64,000 bases of DNA from Volvox africanus. Taxonomy: Eukaryota; Chlorophyta; Chlorophyceae; Chlamydomonadales; Volvocaceae. The DNA lies in assembly GCA_030268105.1 (NCBI GenBank), contig BSDZ01000035.1, forward strand, positions 405,001-469,000, given 5' to 3'. Shown piece by piece: positions 49,401 to 60,463 of the stretch; within the stretch, counting starts at the first letter, position 1, and every line of letters starts with the position of its first letter. The notes beneath the pieces are model-generated. The model saw only the letters and a list, made by a program, of their open reading frames with translations. It did not search any database and was not told where the DNA came from. The position numbers and the translations under genes were made by a program.

Positions 49401-52400
49401 GCAAACGCTTACGACTGGTAGCACCAGGGCCGGATGGGGCGAGCTGGGCGGGCCAGGTTCATGTAGGTCGTCTAAAGGCACAAACGGTGCGATCGGTATA
49501 ACCAGCTGTTTTAGGATATCCAATACTGTACATTGTTTGGCCAACTACGCAATATGCACTCCTACGCAACGTAACGCAATATGCGCTGCTTTATGCACAC
49601 GCGCTCACGCGAAGCTCTTAATGTGCTGCGTGCTTGCACGGCTGCGGTGTTTTTGACGTTGCTACTTTTACGGGGTCTCATATGGTTCAGGCGGCGTTGC
49701 GTGGCGCGCCACACCTAGATCTTGACGCTCAGCGTGCGGCTGAAAAGGCCGCCCTGGAGCGCAAGTGGAGGATGGAGACGGAGACGCATGAGCGCAGCCT
49801 CACGGAGGAAGGCATGGGAGCTGGTGTTGACAGTACTGAGGCGCGGCCTGTCAACAATTTCCAGGGTCGTTGGATCCTAACAGGCATCTCATACGAGGAT
49901 GCGATTGCGGACGCAGCCGTCGGCATTGCGGTGGCGACTCCCGCTGCTGCCGGTAGTGGACACCGCAGCAGTGACGGCGGGGAGGCTGATGGCGCCGTGC
50001 CACAGCTGGTTGCGACGGGACCGTGCAGCTCTATTGTGACCAAGGCGCTGGAACGCTTCAATGCGGCGTTCAAGGCGGCGCAGGGAGCCCTGGACGGCGC
50101 GGGCTCAGACTACAAGTGCGTATATGTGCCTGTGCATGTGCCTGTGCTACATGCTATTATATACATGCTATTATATACATGCTATTATATACATGCTTTT
50201 ATGGATGAGCTATGAAGCGCGCTTTGAAGCATATGAGCTTGTTGGGTGAACAGCTGGAGTTGGTGGTGAGGAAGCGCGGCTTCAAGGAAAGACATTCCTA
50301 TGCAAGTTGTGTGATGGAATCTATGTCGTTATCGCGCACACTGCAGGCGCGAACACCCTTTGGCGATTAATCCGAAAGCTCCATAACTTTGGCGCTTGAA
50401 TACGATAGCTAAATGAACATTAAGGATAGTGGATAGCATATGGAAAGTATGGATAGTGGATATATATGGATAGTGGATAGCATATGTTCACGGCGATTAA
50501 CAACTAATGTACGTAGCGCAATCACCCTCGTTCTGAACCCTCAGGTACCAGATGACGGTGCTGTCGCGCCCCGCCGGCGCCGCCATCCCGCTGGGCCATT
50601 TGCAGCTGACACAGCGTAAGGCCTCGGAAACTGACCCACTGCTCGTACAGGAGATGCTGGAGACCTTCCACTCCTTCACAATTGGCCTGGCGGCGATGCC
50701 ACCTGCTGGTCTCGGTGCCGCCAGTGACGCCGATGCCACGCCGCTGGGACCTCTCGCGATTGCGGCGCTGAACATGGCGCCGGAGTTGCGCTCCGCTGCG
50801 GTACGCGCACACATCGCCATGAATGAATACACAGCAGCGCAGGCAGCCGAGTGGCGGCGACAGATCCGGATAATGTACGAGGAGGGCGCGGCAGCGGCCG
50901 CAGCTGCTGCTCGTAGTGGCACAGCTGGTGCAGCCGGCCTCGTTGATGATGATGGCGACGCGGACAGTGATGTTGCGAGTGAGGTTATCAATGGCGTGGG
51001 CCTGGGGGTGGCGGCGGAGACGGATGACGGCACGCGACGAGGGCAGTACAACGGTCTCGCGCTCACCACCACCAGGTGAGGAAGCGGTTGGCTGAGGACC
51101 CTGCGCCGTGCAGCTCAGGTAATGGGCAGCCGTAAATTGCATGTCCAAGGAGGTTTCCCTGTATCTTACTCCCAACTAGATGGTGCATCATCCTTAATGA
51201 TCTCCTTCCCTAATGTTTACGACCGCTTCTGTTTTCTGACCCGGGTTGTGTAATACCTTTTTATGCCCTGATCCGTTGTCCTGCTGTGCAGCCCTCCGCT
51301 GGTGAAGGTCCATGGAGGTGTCAGCGTGGGGGATCAGGAGGGGCTTGTGCAGGCCAGTGAGGTAGGTGGAGCGGATGAGACTCTTATATGTGTGCCTTTG
51401 GTTGGAGAGGGCGCCAGCATCCTCCGTTGGATGATTGTTTTATCAAACACGAATACCAATCTGGCGCGCAGGTGGAAGTGTGCGGGAACGATTATTTAGC
51501 CTTCCCACATGCCCTCTGATATCCCCCCTCTCCTCGCGTCTGGTATTTATATACATTGCGCCTTGACACTCGTTTACCCCTTCCCTTTCGCCCTCCCGTT
51601 CCTGTCGTCCCCTCCTCCACCGCAGCACGCTACCTGTCTGACCCCCAGTGAGGTTGCCGCCCGCTTCAACGACGCGCTGCTGCAGCTATGGCGTGCCGCC
51701 GGAAAGGCCAACGGCTGTGGCGGCAGTGCTGACGTATCGGATGCGGTGGTTAAGGTGTATACTTACATGCACGAGCAGGTGCGCTAGTGTGTGTGCCAGT
51801 CTTCTCATTGACAGGCGGTATAACCAAGTAAGGGCTTTCGTCCTGACGCCGTATGATGAGGGGAGGGACGAGGGCGTTGGGGATTTGGCGCCCAAGGCGG
51901 GTTAGGCGACCGTATGCAAGTGACCCGATGGATGTGGTGGATGTGGACTGCCAACAGGCACACGCACATTTATTGGGGTGTGGAAGGGGGGTGTTTGATG
52001 AAGCCCGCAGGTGCCGAGCCAGGGCGGCAGGAAGCAAGCACAAGGACGGAGGAAGGTTGAACGTTGAACGTGACTTGAACCTCCCGACACCTGCAAATCG
52101 CGTATAGGTTCATACCTTGCCCCTAGTACTCATGCCTCGACAGCAAACAAATCGGCCCGGATTACCTCCATCAGCACGCATATCTGAATCGATATTATTT
52201 AAATTTGGTGATCGCTGTAATTACGTTTCCTGAAGGTGTCCAAGGCTGTGGCGGCATACGGCATTACCTTTATGGGCCAGGACGCGGAGAATCAGCGCAA
52301 AGAAGCGACGGCGGCAGCTCAGGAGGCAGTGGCTGCTGTGGCAGAGCTGCAGGCGCTGGCAAAGCAGTGGGATGCGGACGAAACGGCTCTTGGGGCGGCG

Positions 52401-53049
52401 GAGGGCTCGGAGGCGGAGGGCGCCGCAACGGCTGTGGCGGACAAGATCAAAGAGGGCGTGGCACAAGTAGGAGCAGAGACCTTCGGGAAAGGGAATCCTG
52501 GAGCCCGTTAATGTGGGAACAGGGAATCTGGTTGAGAGGCAATAAAGCCATGCGGGTGGGTGATAAGGCACTACCTGAAGCATTACGGCTCGGGAGGGAG
52601 GCGAAGCCAAGCCGACGCCCAGGAGTACAGGGACTTCGCCGTCTTTCGGGGAGCTGCATGTCCTTGCATGTCCTTGCGCCTTCCTCAGCCTAATTTCACT
52701 CGCCCACATTTGCACACCATCATAGGTCCGACGGCTAGTTCAAAAGGCGGTGTCACTGGCCACGGATGTGTCAGTGTGCGCCAACGAAGCTGCGGATGCG
52801 GCCGACGAGTTGGGACGCAAGGGTCTCACCGCCACTACGGAGGAGCTACTACAGGTGAGGGCAGGCCAAGGCAGGGCCCGAGAGCGCAGGCATGTGGGAA
52901 GAGGACAGCAGTTGAGGACAGGGTTGTGGAGATGGGGTGAGTCAAAAATGCTGCAAACTACCCTGAGTTTACTTCATTTCAAGACAGTCCTCAGCCGCCT
53001 TCGTTTGTTTGCGATGACACGTATGTTGTTACCTATCACACTCACACAT

Positions 53050-53083
<34 letters not shown>

Positions 53084-56000
53084 GTATGTATATGGTTACA
53101 TGTGTACACATATACACGCATGCGGCTCGCACCCTGGCGTGTAGGACACCGGCGCCGCAGCCGCTGTTGCCGCGGCGGCTAGATGGGCCGCTGTCGCCAC
53201 CGACGGCGCCGCATTGGCTGCGCATGCAGCCGGCGACTCGGCCCTCACAGTCGTGGAGCTGGCAAAGCGCTTGGCGGAGGATGGCGGCCCCACCATGCGT
53301 CCCGCCGTCGAAGTCGCCATCGCTTCTGCTGCCAGCCTGGCGGCGCTCGTGCGCGGCACCGCGGCCACTGCCAAGCATCAGAAGGAAAGCGCGTTATCCC
53401 TCCTGCAAGAGCGTGTGGATGCAGCGGGGACATTGAGCCACGCGCTGGGCGCCCGCGCCTCGGACCTGGAGCGGCGGGTTTCAGAGCAAGCGCTGGCGCT
53501 AGCGTCGGGCAGCGGCTCCGATCAGCTGTTGGCCAAGCTAAAGGCAGAGCTTGAGATTGCGAATGACTGTGCCACCAAGGTAGGCGTAGTGTCATGATGA
53601 GGATATGTTGGGTTACGGTCTCAATTACGGTCTGGCTTGTCCACGTTGTTTGGCTTCGGGGCAACCAGAACATGGTTCGCTCCTCACGCTCGCTGCGCAG
53701 CATGGAATGGTCATTTCAAAAACTCATTAGCGCATACAACTGAATTGCATGATAAGAGAACTTTGATGATAGACATGTCGATCCCAACGCATATGCGCAA
53801 TCTCCTTTAACTTGCCTGCTTCGCAGGCAGAAGCGTTTTTGGCAGAGGCGGTAGCGGTTAGCAAAGCGGCCTTCAAGGAGAGTGATTACTTGGAGCGTGA
53901 GTTGGAGGAAGCAAGCGAGAAAGCTGCGGAGGCCTCTTCGTCGGCGGCGGAAGTGCAGGTGGAGGCTGTGCGGCTGCTCGTGGCGGCGGCGGGAGACTCC
54001 TTTCGCGAGCCTCAGACCGCAATTGCATTGCTGGGACAGGCGTGGACGGCACTCGAGTTTGCGAGCAAGGTACGGACGGCGACGTGTGGGGATGAGCGGG
54101 AGTCCAGGTTGGCGAATATACTGATGTGTGCCGGGTATACTGATGAGTATTCGCTCCCTCAATTCCAGATCAACTCCTCCTCGGTGCCGAGTTCCGCATA
54201 CGAGTCAATTGCCGTGCAAGCGGCTGAACTGTGTCGTGCATTAGCCGGCAACGTGGAGCGGGCCGCTACTGAGCTGGCAGAGTGCCCCAAGGACCCCGAC
54301 CGGCTAAGTCCTAAGCAGAGGTAAGGTCGGGATGACGGGAGGTGCTGCTGCTCCGAAGTGCTCCTCCGACGATGCTTGGATGGAAAGGGAAGGGCCAAGT
54401 CAGCAACAAATTTACACGCAGCTTAAATGCATACGGAGACTTTCGCATTCATTAGTCACGGGGGATTAATATGTTGGTCTGTCAGTTCCCGCCAGACCTC
54501 CTTCCTGTATCTGCCTGCTAGCTCAGCAATCACCCAATCTTCACACCCATGTCACAGGAACCTAAGCTCCGCGGCCGCCATGACCCGCGCCGCCCAGGCC
54601 CTAGCGCTGCGGCGCCCTGGCATGGGCCTGCCGGCGACCGCCGCAGCTTCCATTGCGCTGGCAGCCCGGCAGGCGGGTCAGGCCTGCAGCGAGGTCGTGG
54701 GCTACGCTCAGGCGCTTCGGAACGAGGCTGTAAGCAAGGCCAAGTGAGCAGTGGGGCTCAGGGCTGGGGACGGGCCAGCGAGGCGTGTCTCTTCCAAAAT
54801 ATGCTTCTGATGCGGATGGGGTGTTGCGCCAGCGGCCAACTGGCAAGCCAGAGATAAGCCTGGCAGGCTGCATGCGTGTGGCAGGCTGCCAGTTTCACCT
54901 CCCTTTCCCACTAGGTTTCTTGCGCCGCAGCTAACTCAGTAGCGTACAGATAACGGGTCGCATGAAGTCCATCCTGGAGCTTCCTCACATGCTCCTGACA
55001 TGAAGCTTCGTTTTTCTCCTAACCGCCCTCCGCCAATGAGTTAACCCTTACGCTGCATATCCCGCACACCGGTGCCCAATTACCTAGGGTGAGCGTGCTG
55101 ACACGCGAAAGTGGTGATGTGGCTTCCCGGCTGCAGTACGAAATATTGGAGATGGGTCAGGCGCTGGAGGACCTGGCCATGGTGGCAACGGGTGAGGGTG
55201 CGAAGCGATGACCTTGCATTTTAGTACAAGGATATTTGCTGTCCGTGGGTCGGTAAACCCGCAACGACCAAGTTAGGCCTTGGAATATTCCCTAAGGAGT
55301 GTATCTATATCTTATCCGGAGGCCGCACCGTCAGGATAAATAAATGCACGTGTTGCGATGGCCCTGCCAGAAAAGGTCTTCCTTCATCTCGAGGGGGGTG
55401 TTTCTTTTCCGTGTTGTGCTCACAACCGCCCAACGGGATCCGCTCGTTTCAAAAACGCAATTCCTTGACTCCTTACCATCGGCGTCCACCCGCAGGCTCC
55501 CCTGAGGCCCCACGCGCCCAGGCCGCAGTAAGCGATGTCGCCCGACTGCTGGACGAGGCGGACTCGGACCTGGTCAAGGTGTGTATGTGTGTGTTTGAGG
55601 GGTGGGTGGTAAAATGCAAGTGACTTCGCCATGAACAACAGAAAGGGAGACAACTAAGCCCTCAGGGTTCTCGTTTTGCCTTTTATGATGTACGCACGTT
55701 TATTTTCTTTCCTGCCCCAATGCGTATATGCTCAGGTGGACAAATACAGTCGAGAGCACACTACGTGGCGCCATGTAGCGGTGGCCATAGCGGTGCAGAA
55801 CCTGAGCGTTGGGTTCAGGAGGCTGCCCCAGGTGAATTAGCAGAGCACGTTCGTCTGGGTATGTGTGATTGCAAATGCAGGATGATACGCATTCGTGACA
55901 CCTGGTGCGGGATTCAGACATCCTGCATGCTGAATCAAGACCGGCGGACTTGTCAGTTTCGCGACAATAAGACGGCTGGATGGCCGTTTTTGGCATTTCG

Positions 56001-59000
56001 GTGACGTGGCTCCTCAGGACTCCTCAGGATACGCTGAGCTTGCGCGAATGGCAGTGCCGCTCACAGCACACGCTTGACTTGTCATAGATTTTCCATTTGA
56101 TGTGAGGGTGTACGTGATTGTTGTATGTTGTATGTTGTATGTAACAGACTTTGGATGCGGCCACAGCAGCGTTGGAGAAAGCGCTGACCGCAGCGGCCGC
56201 CGCGGCGGCCGCCGCCGCCGCACCGTCGGAGGCTGCTGACAGTGGCGACGCCGACGGTGCTCCATTGCCAACGCCAGGAGCCAGTGGGAGCTCTGGCGAA
56301 GATGTGGGTCGCGCTCGCGCCGGCTTTGAAAGGGCTTTCCACGCAGTGGCAGAGGCAGAGCGGGAGCTGCGCCGGGCGACGATGGTGGGCAGGATGCTCG
56401 TCGGACGGTCGTGGGGAGTGCCTTCAGGCATGCCTGGGGGCGCTGAAGTGCGTGACGCGGAGGAGGCTCGCGCAAAGTGGATCGCGTCGGCCGCATCGGC
56501 CATGAGCGCTACTGCACAGGGGCTGATCAGCGTCATGAGATCCAAGGCGGTGCAGGTCAGAGGAGGGATTCAGGAAGGGGAAAGGAATGAGGAAAAGGGG
56601 GATGGGGGTAGATGAACGGACGATGGAGAAGGGTGAGAGGAAACTGAACAGAAAACATCGAGCTCATGCAACGGGCTTCCAAGGTGGTAGCCGGAGATGA
56701 GGATGCAACCTAACGGGGAAGCATGCGGTTGCGGGAAGCTGACGCTGCCCTGGTGCGTTTCGTATGGGAGGCATGGATGAATGGGCAAGGTTGGGTTTTG
56801 ACATCATGCAAGAATTGCAATGGTATGGGCATGCTCGTCAGGTACATGTGGCGCCTTGGCGCCGTGCGTCGTGTAAAATTCGTGTCACCATCAATCTACT
56901 ACCCATCCATCGACGCATCCCTCTGTCTATTAATCCTCGCGCAGCTCGGCACTCGCAGCCTGCCTGGCGCCTTATGTCGGTCATGGAAAAGTCCGAAAGT
57001 GCAGCACCCCAACACACTATAGACCTGTCGATTTGCCATTCTTGCTTACTAGTCCTACCCGGATGCAACCTCTGTCCGTCTCCACAGTCCGTCAGCCACC
57101 TGATGCGTCTGAACGGAGCCGTCGTGGCGGTGGAGGAGGTATTACGGCTGCTGGGAGAGGGACTGGGGCTGCCCCGCACTGGCGAAGTGGCGGCGGTTGT
57201 GGCGGAACAGCTGAGGGCTGCTCAAGAACAGCGGCAGGCGGCCCTTGAGGAGGTGAGGGGGCTCGGCGCGAAGTTAGGAAAACAGCGAGGGTTTCAGCAT
57301 GGCCAATGAGAGGTGCGGTATTCGGATGGGCGAGATGGGGCCGGGTTGCCCCCGCTATGGCTTTGATCTGCTAGTTTTACCCTTAATCGTTCCGCATAAA
57401 GTGACAACCCAAGAATGACATATCTGATAGATCTGATCCGCGCTCCAGGAACATTCATGTTGGTAGATTGATCGCAGCAACTGTCCCAAAACATGGGAAA
57501 TCAACCTGGAACGATTAAAGAGCTTCCTGCATGCCTTGATGACCTCGGTCCGCTGCTAACGGACCCCTTTCGCGGTGCTGTGCAGGCTGCCGAAGCGTTT
57601 GGTGGGGTGGCGGCGGCGACTCGTGCCCATGCAGACCCCGTTGGGGCCATTTTAGCTGCGGCGGCGCCCGTTGACAGCGACGGTAGCAACGGTGGCGGTC
57701 GTTCACGCCGTGGTGGCGGTGGAGCCGCTGAAGTGGTGTTCCGGCCAGTGTTCGTACAGACTGCTCCGACCCCGTCGCAGCACCATGGCCAGAGCACGAT
57801 CCATTTCCATGTGGCCGTGCTGCTTAAGGTACGGCGGTAAGGATGTACGGCGGTTCTCGTATATGGCAGAAATTCTCTGAAACATAAACATTTACCGTGT
57901 CTGACTTCAAAGTGCGTGGTACAGATCCTTAGATGCAGGCAGTCGCAACCACATACCTCCCCACCTCTTCCTCCCGTCAGGAGCCGGGCCGCCGCGCCGC
58001 ACCAGCACCTGCAGAGGTGGATGCTGTTCTGACACGCCCCGCCATTCGGCACCTGATGGAGCCCCTGGAGCACCTCATTGACGTGACAAGTAAGTATTCT
58101 GAACTGCAAAGAATTCAGCCCGCCGCCCCTGTCCGAAGGAACCCAAAAATTGTCGAGGGAACCCACGATCTGCAATAGAGAACGCTGCGTTGGCATAGCA
58201 TACCGGTAAGGAAGTTACTGGAACTGAAAGCGAACCTGCACTGCATGCTTCACCAATTAACCTCGTACCTTGCTGATGCACGGAAAAACGGTTTATTTCT
58301 GCGACCTGACCTACAGTCTAACTTCCCGCTCCATTTTCCTCTTAATCGCCGTTCCGTACAGATGCCATTTTCCATTATCAAAGCAAGTGTGATCATGCCT
58401 ACAGCAGAACATATAATACGCACTTTCTCTTGACCCGAAACCTTTCCCCAGACAATGTACTGTCAAATGCTCAGCTGGCCCTCCGTGACATGGTTTCGGA
58501 GGCTGAGCTGCTTGCTCCCCTGCTGGGCCTCACACACGGTAGCGCATTGCTGCACGCATCCCGGGACGGACCCGCGGGTCTGTCAGTGGGCACGGGCCGC
58601 TACGGCCCCCATGTGGAGGCGCTGGTGCGCGCCAACCTGCGCCAGGCAGGACGTTATTCGGGAATTGCCGAAGCTTATCGTGCGCTGGTGGCTGCGCTCG
58701 TGGAGGGCCTGCAGGTGGGGCCTTAGCAGAGACTCTGTGCTTGAAGTGAACAAGGTGCAAAACAGCATGACAGAAAACATTTTTCAGAGACACCAGTGGG
58801 ATTAATTGCGTAAGGGAGAGTAGTGGTAGTAATGTATGAAGTAAATGTGTGTGTGTAGCTTGAGTGGTAGGAGGGCTGGGTAAAGCCAAGATGGCTGCTT
58901 CCTATATTTGTAAGGAGGGTTTAGACTGAGGCAGGGCCCTAGTGCTTAGGGTTGAGAATAAAGCGTTAGCATGCCGTTGTGGACCGTTTAATTTGTGAGA

Positions 59001-60276
59001 GGAGGGCCGCTTAATTTGTGAGAGGAGGGAAGAACATGTGACATCATGCGTCAGCTTACAGCGCGTTGACCTCCCGTTCACCCGCCACCACTTGTCACCG
59101 TAATACACAGGAGGCCACAAGTCGTCTGAGCGAGCAGCTGGAGCCCGTACCGGTGCCATACCATGCGCGCCGGGTGGCGCAGGAGCGCAATGCGGAGCTT
59201 GTGCGGCAGACTATGGAGCGGGCAGCGAAGGTAGGTTTCGGGGCCAGGAAGGGAGAAGAAGGAGCAGTAGCGAGGCAAGGTGAAAGGAATGTGAGGGCGA
59301 ACGGAATGCGGACTGTGGTCGGACGTGCGGGACTGGCAGACTCAACGTAGGTTCGTCAAATTAGTGTGTCCGAGATGTTATTGAATTTCATTCCTCTGTC
59401 GTGGGGCGAACCACCTACCTGCGGAGCTTCAACCTTAGGGTTTCTTGCGAGTAGAAGTCATCTTGATGAGTGACTTGTACATGCTGCTTCACACAGGAGG
59501 CGGAGGAGGAGCGTGCGCGTGCAGCGGCGGAGGCCGCGGCTGCGGAGGCCGCGGCTGCGGAGGCCGCGGCTGCGGAAGCCGCTACGGCAACGGTGGCGGA
59601 AACGCAGGCGGAGGATGATGGCGCTGCTGCTGGCGGACCAACGGCGCCACCGGCACTACTTGTGCCTGCGCCTCCGACCAAGCCCCAGTCGGCGGACCAC
59701 GGGGCGTCCCCACGGACTCGTGGGTCGGCCCGTCGCAGCAGCTCAATCACATCCTCGGTACTGACACGCAAGTCTGCGGCGGCACCCGCCGACGACACGG
59801 CCCTCAGCGGCCCACATGAAAACGTTGTAGGCACCGATTCAGTAAAGCTAGCGACCGAGGCGGCCGAAGATGACGCAGCGTCGGAGTCCTCATCCTCCTC
59901 ATCAAGTTCCAGTGGCCCTGGTGGCAGCCGAAAGTTGGGTCTCTTTGCCAGTATCCGTGACATCAGCGCATTGTCTGACGAGATCGCACCCACCGCGGAG
60001 GCGACGGCTGCAGTGCAAACGCCGCCGGCAGCGGCCTCCACAGCGGCTGACACTGAAGCCGATGTCGACGTCTCGAACCTGGGTGACAGCGTGCTCCTAG
60101 ATGCGGATGTGGACCTTGGCGGCAGCGGCGGTGGCGCTGGAGTCGCCGTTTCCATCACTGCCGGTGATGGCATGTCAGAAATGGGCACGTCACGCGGCGG
60201 CGCTGCCTCAGACATCTTCGGGCGCAGCGATAGCGTCATGACGGCCTCGCTTCTGGCGGAGTTGGGGGAGGCTTAA
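37427..60276 (+). CDS. giant ankyrin + Mib/Herc2-domain protein, 39 exons, 3250 aa
   Basis: I do not recognise this as a named gene. Exons: 37427-38292, 39345-39578, 40074-40161, 40508-40618, 40994-41276, 41816-41898, 42160-42339, 42635-43301, 43605-43718, 43863-44056, 44498-44624, 45044-45201, 45549-45914, 46191-46466, 46725-46815, 47073-47284, 48096-48370, 48546-48636, 49032-49334, 49691-50115, 50545-51075, 51292-51361, 51626-51778, 52236-52466, 52726-52854, 53145-53579, 53827-54069, 54169-54320, 54558-54743, 55088-55191, 55496-55578, 55736-55831, 56148-56555, 57088-57252, 57478-57828, 57981-58089, 58452-58714, 59111-59230, 59497-60276. All junctions agree in codon phase and the total, 9753 bp, is divisible by three. 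Domains: about five ankyrin repeats (residues 20-185), a Ser/Pro/His linker, Mib/Herc2-like domains at about 741-831, 1134-1195 and 1366-1435, then an Ala-rich helical region to the end with a Ser/Asp-rich tail. No RING, ZZ or kinase motif is visible. No signal peptide or membrane segment is seen. A scaffold role, perhaps in ubiquitin signalling, is only a guess. It could in principle be two adjacent genes, but I found no stop, TGTAA-plus-ATG boundary or phase break. Confidence 0.75.
37484..37985 (+). other. ankyrin-repeat domain of the giant protein
   Basis: About five ankyrin repeats in exon 1. Clear consensus pieces are APLLVAALLGQQNVVEMLLS, ETALMLAAQRGHVDVMRILL, GWTALHFGAFAGHAASIRAL and ETALALAAFGRKDDCCRALI. 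Confidence 0.92.
43010..43283 (+). other. Mib/Herc2-like domain 1
   Basis: Within exon 8. It starts LLVTRGSSWGRG, has GEGIVGEL, a Gly/Glu-rich insertion, then RWLVRWPDGQVYSYAVGAGG and SFELSF. This follows the Mib/Herc2 pattern: RGxDWxWG, GxVG, then WVxVxWDxGxxxxYRxGxxGxxDL. Confidence 0.7.
44000..44044 (+). other. GQPVTxFTAxQGxRV module, copy 1
   Basis: Exon 10 encodes GQPVTLFTARQGARV. A near-identical segment recurs in exon 16 at a similar distance after the next Mib/Herc2 domain, marking an internal duplication. Confidence 0.85.
45840..46304 (+). other. Mib/Herc2-like domain 2 (spans an intron)
   Basis: The end of exon 13 (GMLVRRCYDDGSTLK) and the start of exon 14 (RWLVRWSDGSSAVYNTGAGS, KFQLSYV) give a second copy of the Mib/Herc2 pattern. 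A related segment in exon 13, GRDVGVVVRDLGPG to SYWYDEDV, may be a degenerate further copy. Confidence 0.65.
47117..47161 (+). other. GQPVTxFTAxQGxRV module, copy 2
   Basis: Exon 16 encodes GQPVTVFTAKQGLRV, 12 of 15 residues identical to the exon 10 copy. Confidence 0.85.
47568..47891. repeat. long pentanucleotide array (TATAT)n ending in (TA)n
   Basis: About 60 nearly perfect copies of a TATAT pentamer (AATAT class), ending in a (TA)n run at about 47872-47891. It lies in intron 16 of the giant gene. The AT-only sequence is open in one frame and gives a spurious 139-codon Ile/Leu/Tyr protein. Confidence 0.95.
48141..48350 (+). other. Mib/Herc2-like domain 3 (divergent)
   Basis: Exon 17: RRVRGVSRVRKYDSAY, an acidic insertion, then VWEVAWDNGTVSPYVLG and a hydrophobic end. 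It keeps the W-x-V-x-W-D-x-G and Y-x-x-G positions but is less regular than domains 1 and 2. Confidence 0.5.
50149..50199. repeat. 14-bp tandem repeat in intron 20
   Basis: Three full copies and a partial copy of ACATGCTATTATAT, starting at 50149, 50163, 50177 and 50191, just inside intron 20 of the giant gene. Confidence 0.9.
53041..53094. repeat. (CA)n-(TA)n microsatellite in intron 25
   Basis: A CA dinucleotide run passes into a TA run and then TGTA repeats, inside intron 25 of the giant gene. Confidence 0.9.
58986..59031. repeat. short direct repeat in intron 37
   Basis: The sequence TTAATTTGTGAGAGGAGGG occurs twice in tandem with a 4-bp spacer, between exons 37 and 38 of the giant gene. 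Confidence 0.85.
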
Positions 60277-60458
60277 AGAGGAGGCTTTGGGCTTATCACC
60301 TGGACGAGGGATGTCCAACGAGGCCTTAAAAGAACGGCACGTGTGAGAAGCCTGGATGGTGCGGCCGCTGGGCCTTACAAGGCTAGGCAGTGGGACCCTG
60401 AATGGCGGGGTCGTTTCTTCGCAGGTGGATTCCATAATGACGTATTGTACTCATTAGA

Positions 60459-60463
60459 TGTAA
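60459..60463 (+). promoter_or_regulatory. poly(A) signal TGTAA
   Basis: TGTAA about 185 bp after the stop of the giant gene; it would end that transcript. Confidence 0.55.

Larger units (their letters stand above)
49032..60276 (+). other. Ala-rich helical second half of the giant protein
   Basis: Exons 19-39 encode about 1,780 residues dominated by Ala, Glu, Leu and Arg with few aromatic residues or Cys. This is typical of long helical or coiled-coil regions. Poly-Ala occurs in exon 33 (about 56190-56222). Three 15-bp units encoding EAAAA occur in exon 39 (about 59528-59580). The last 200 residues are Ser/Thr/Asp-rich and probably disordered. I see no known domain. Confidence 0.6.
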
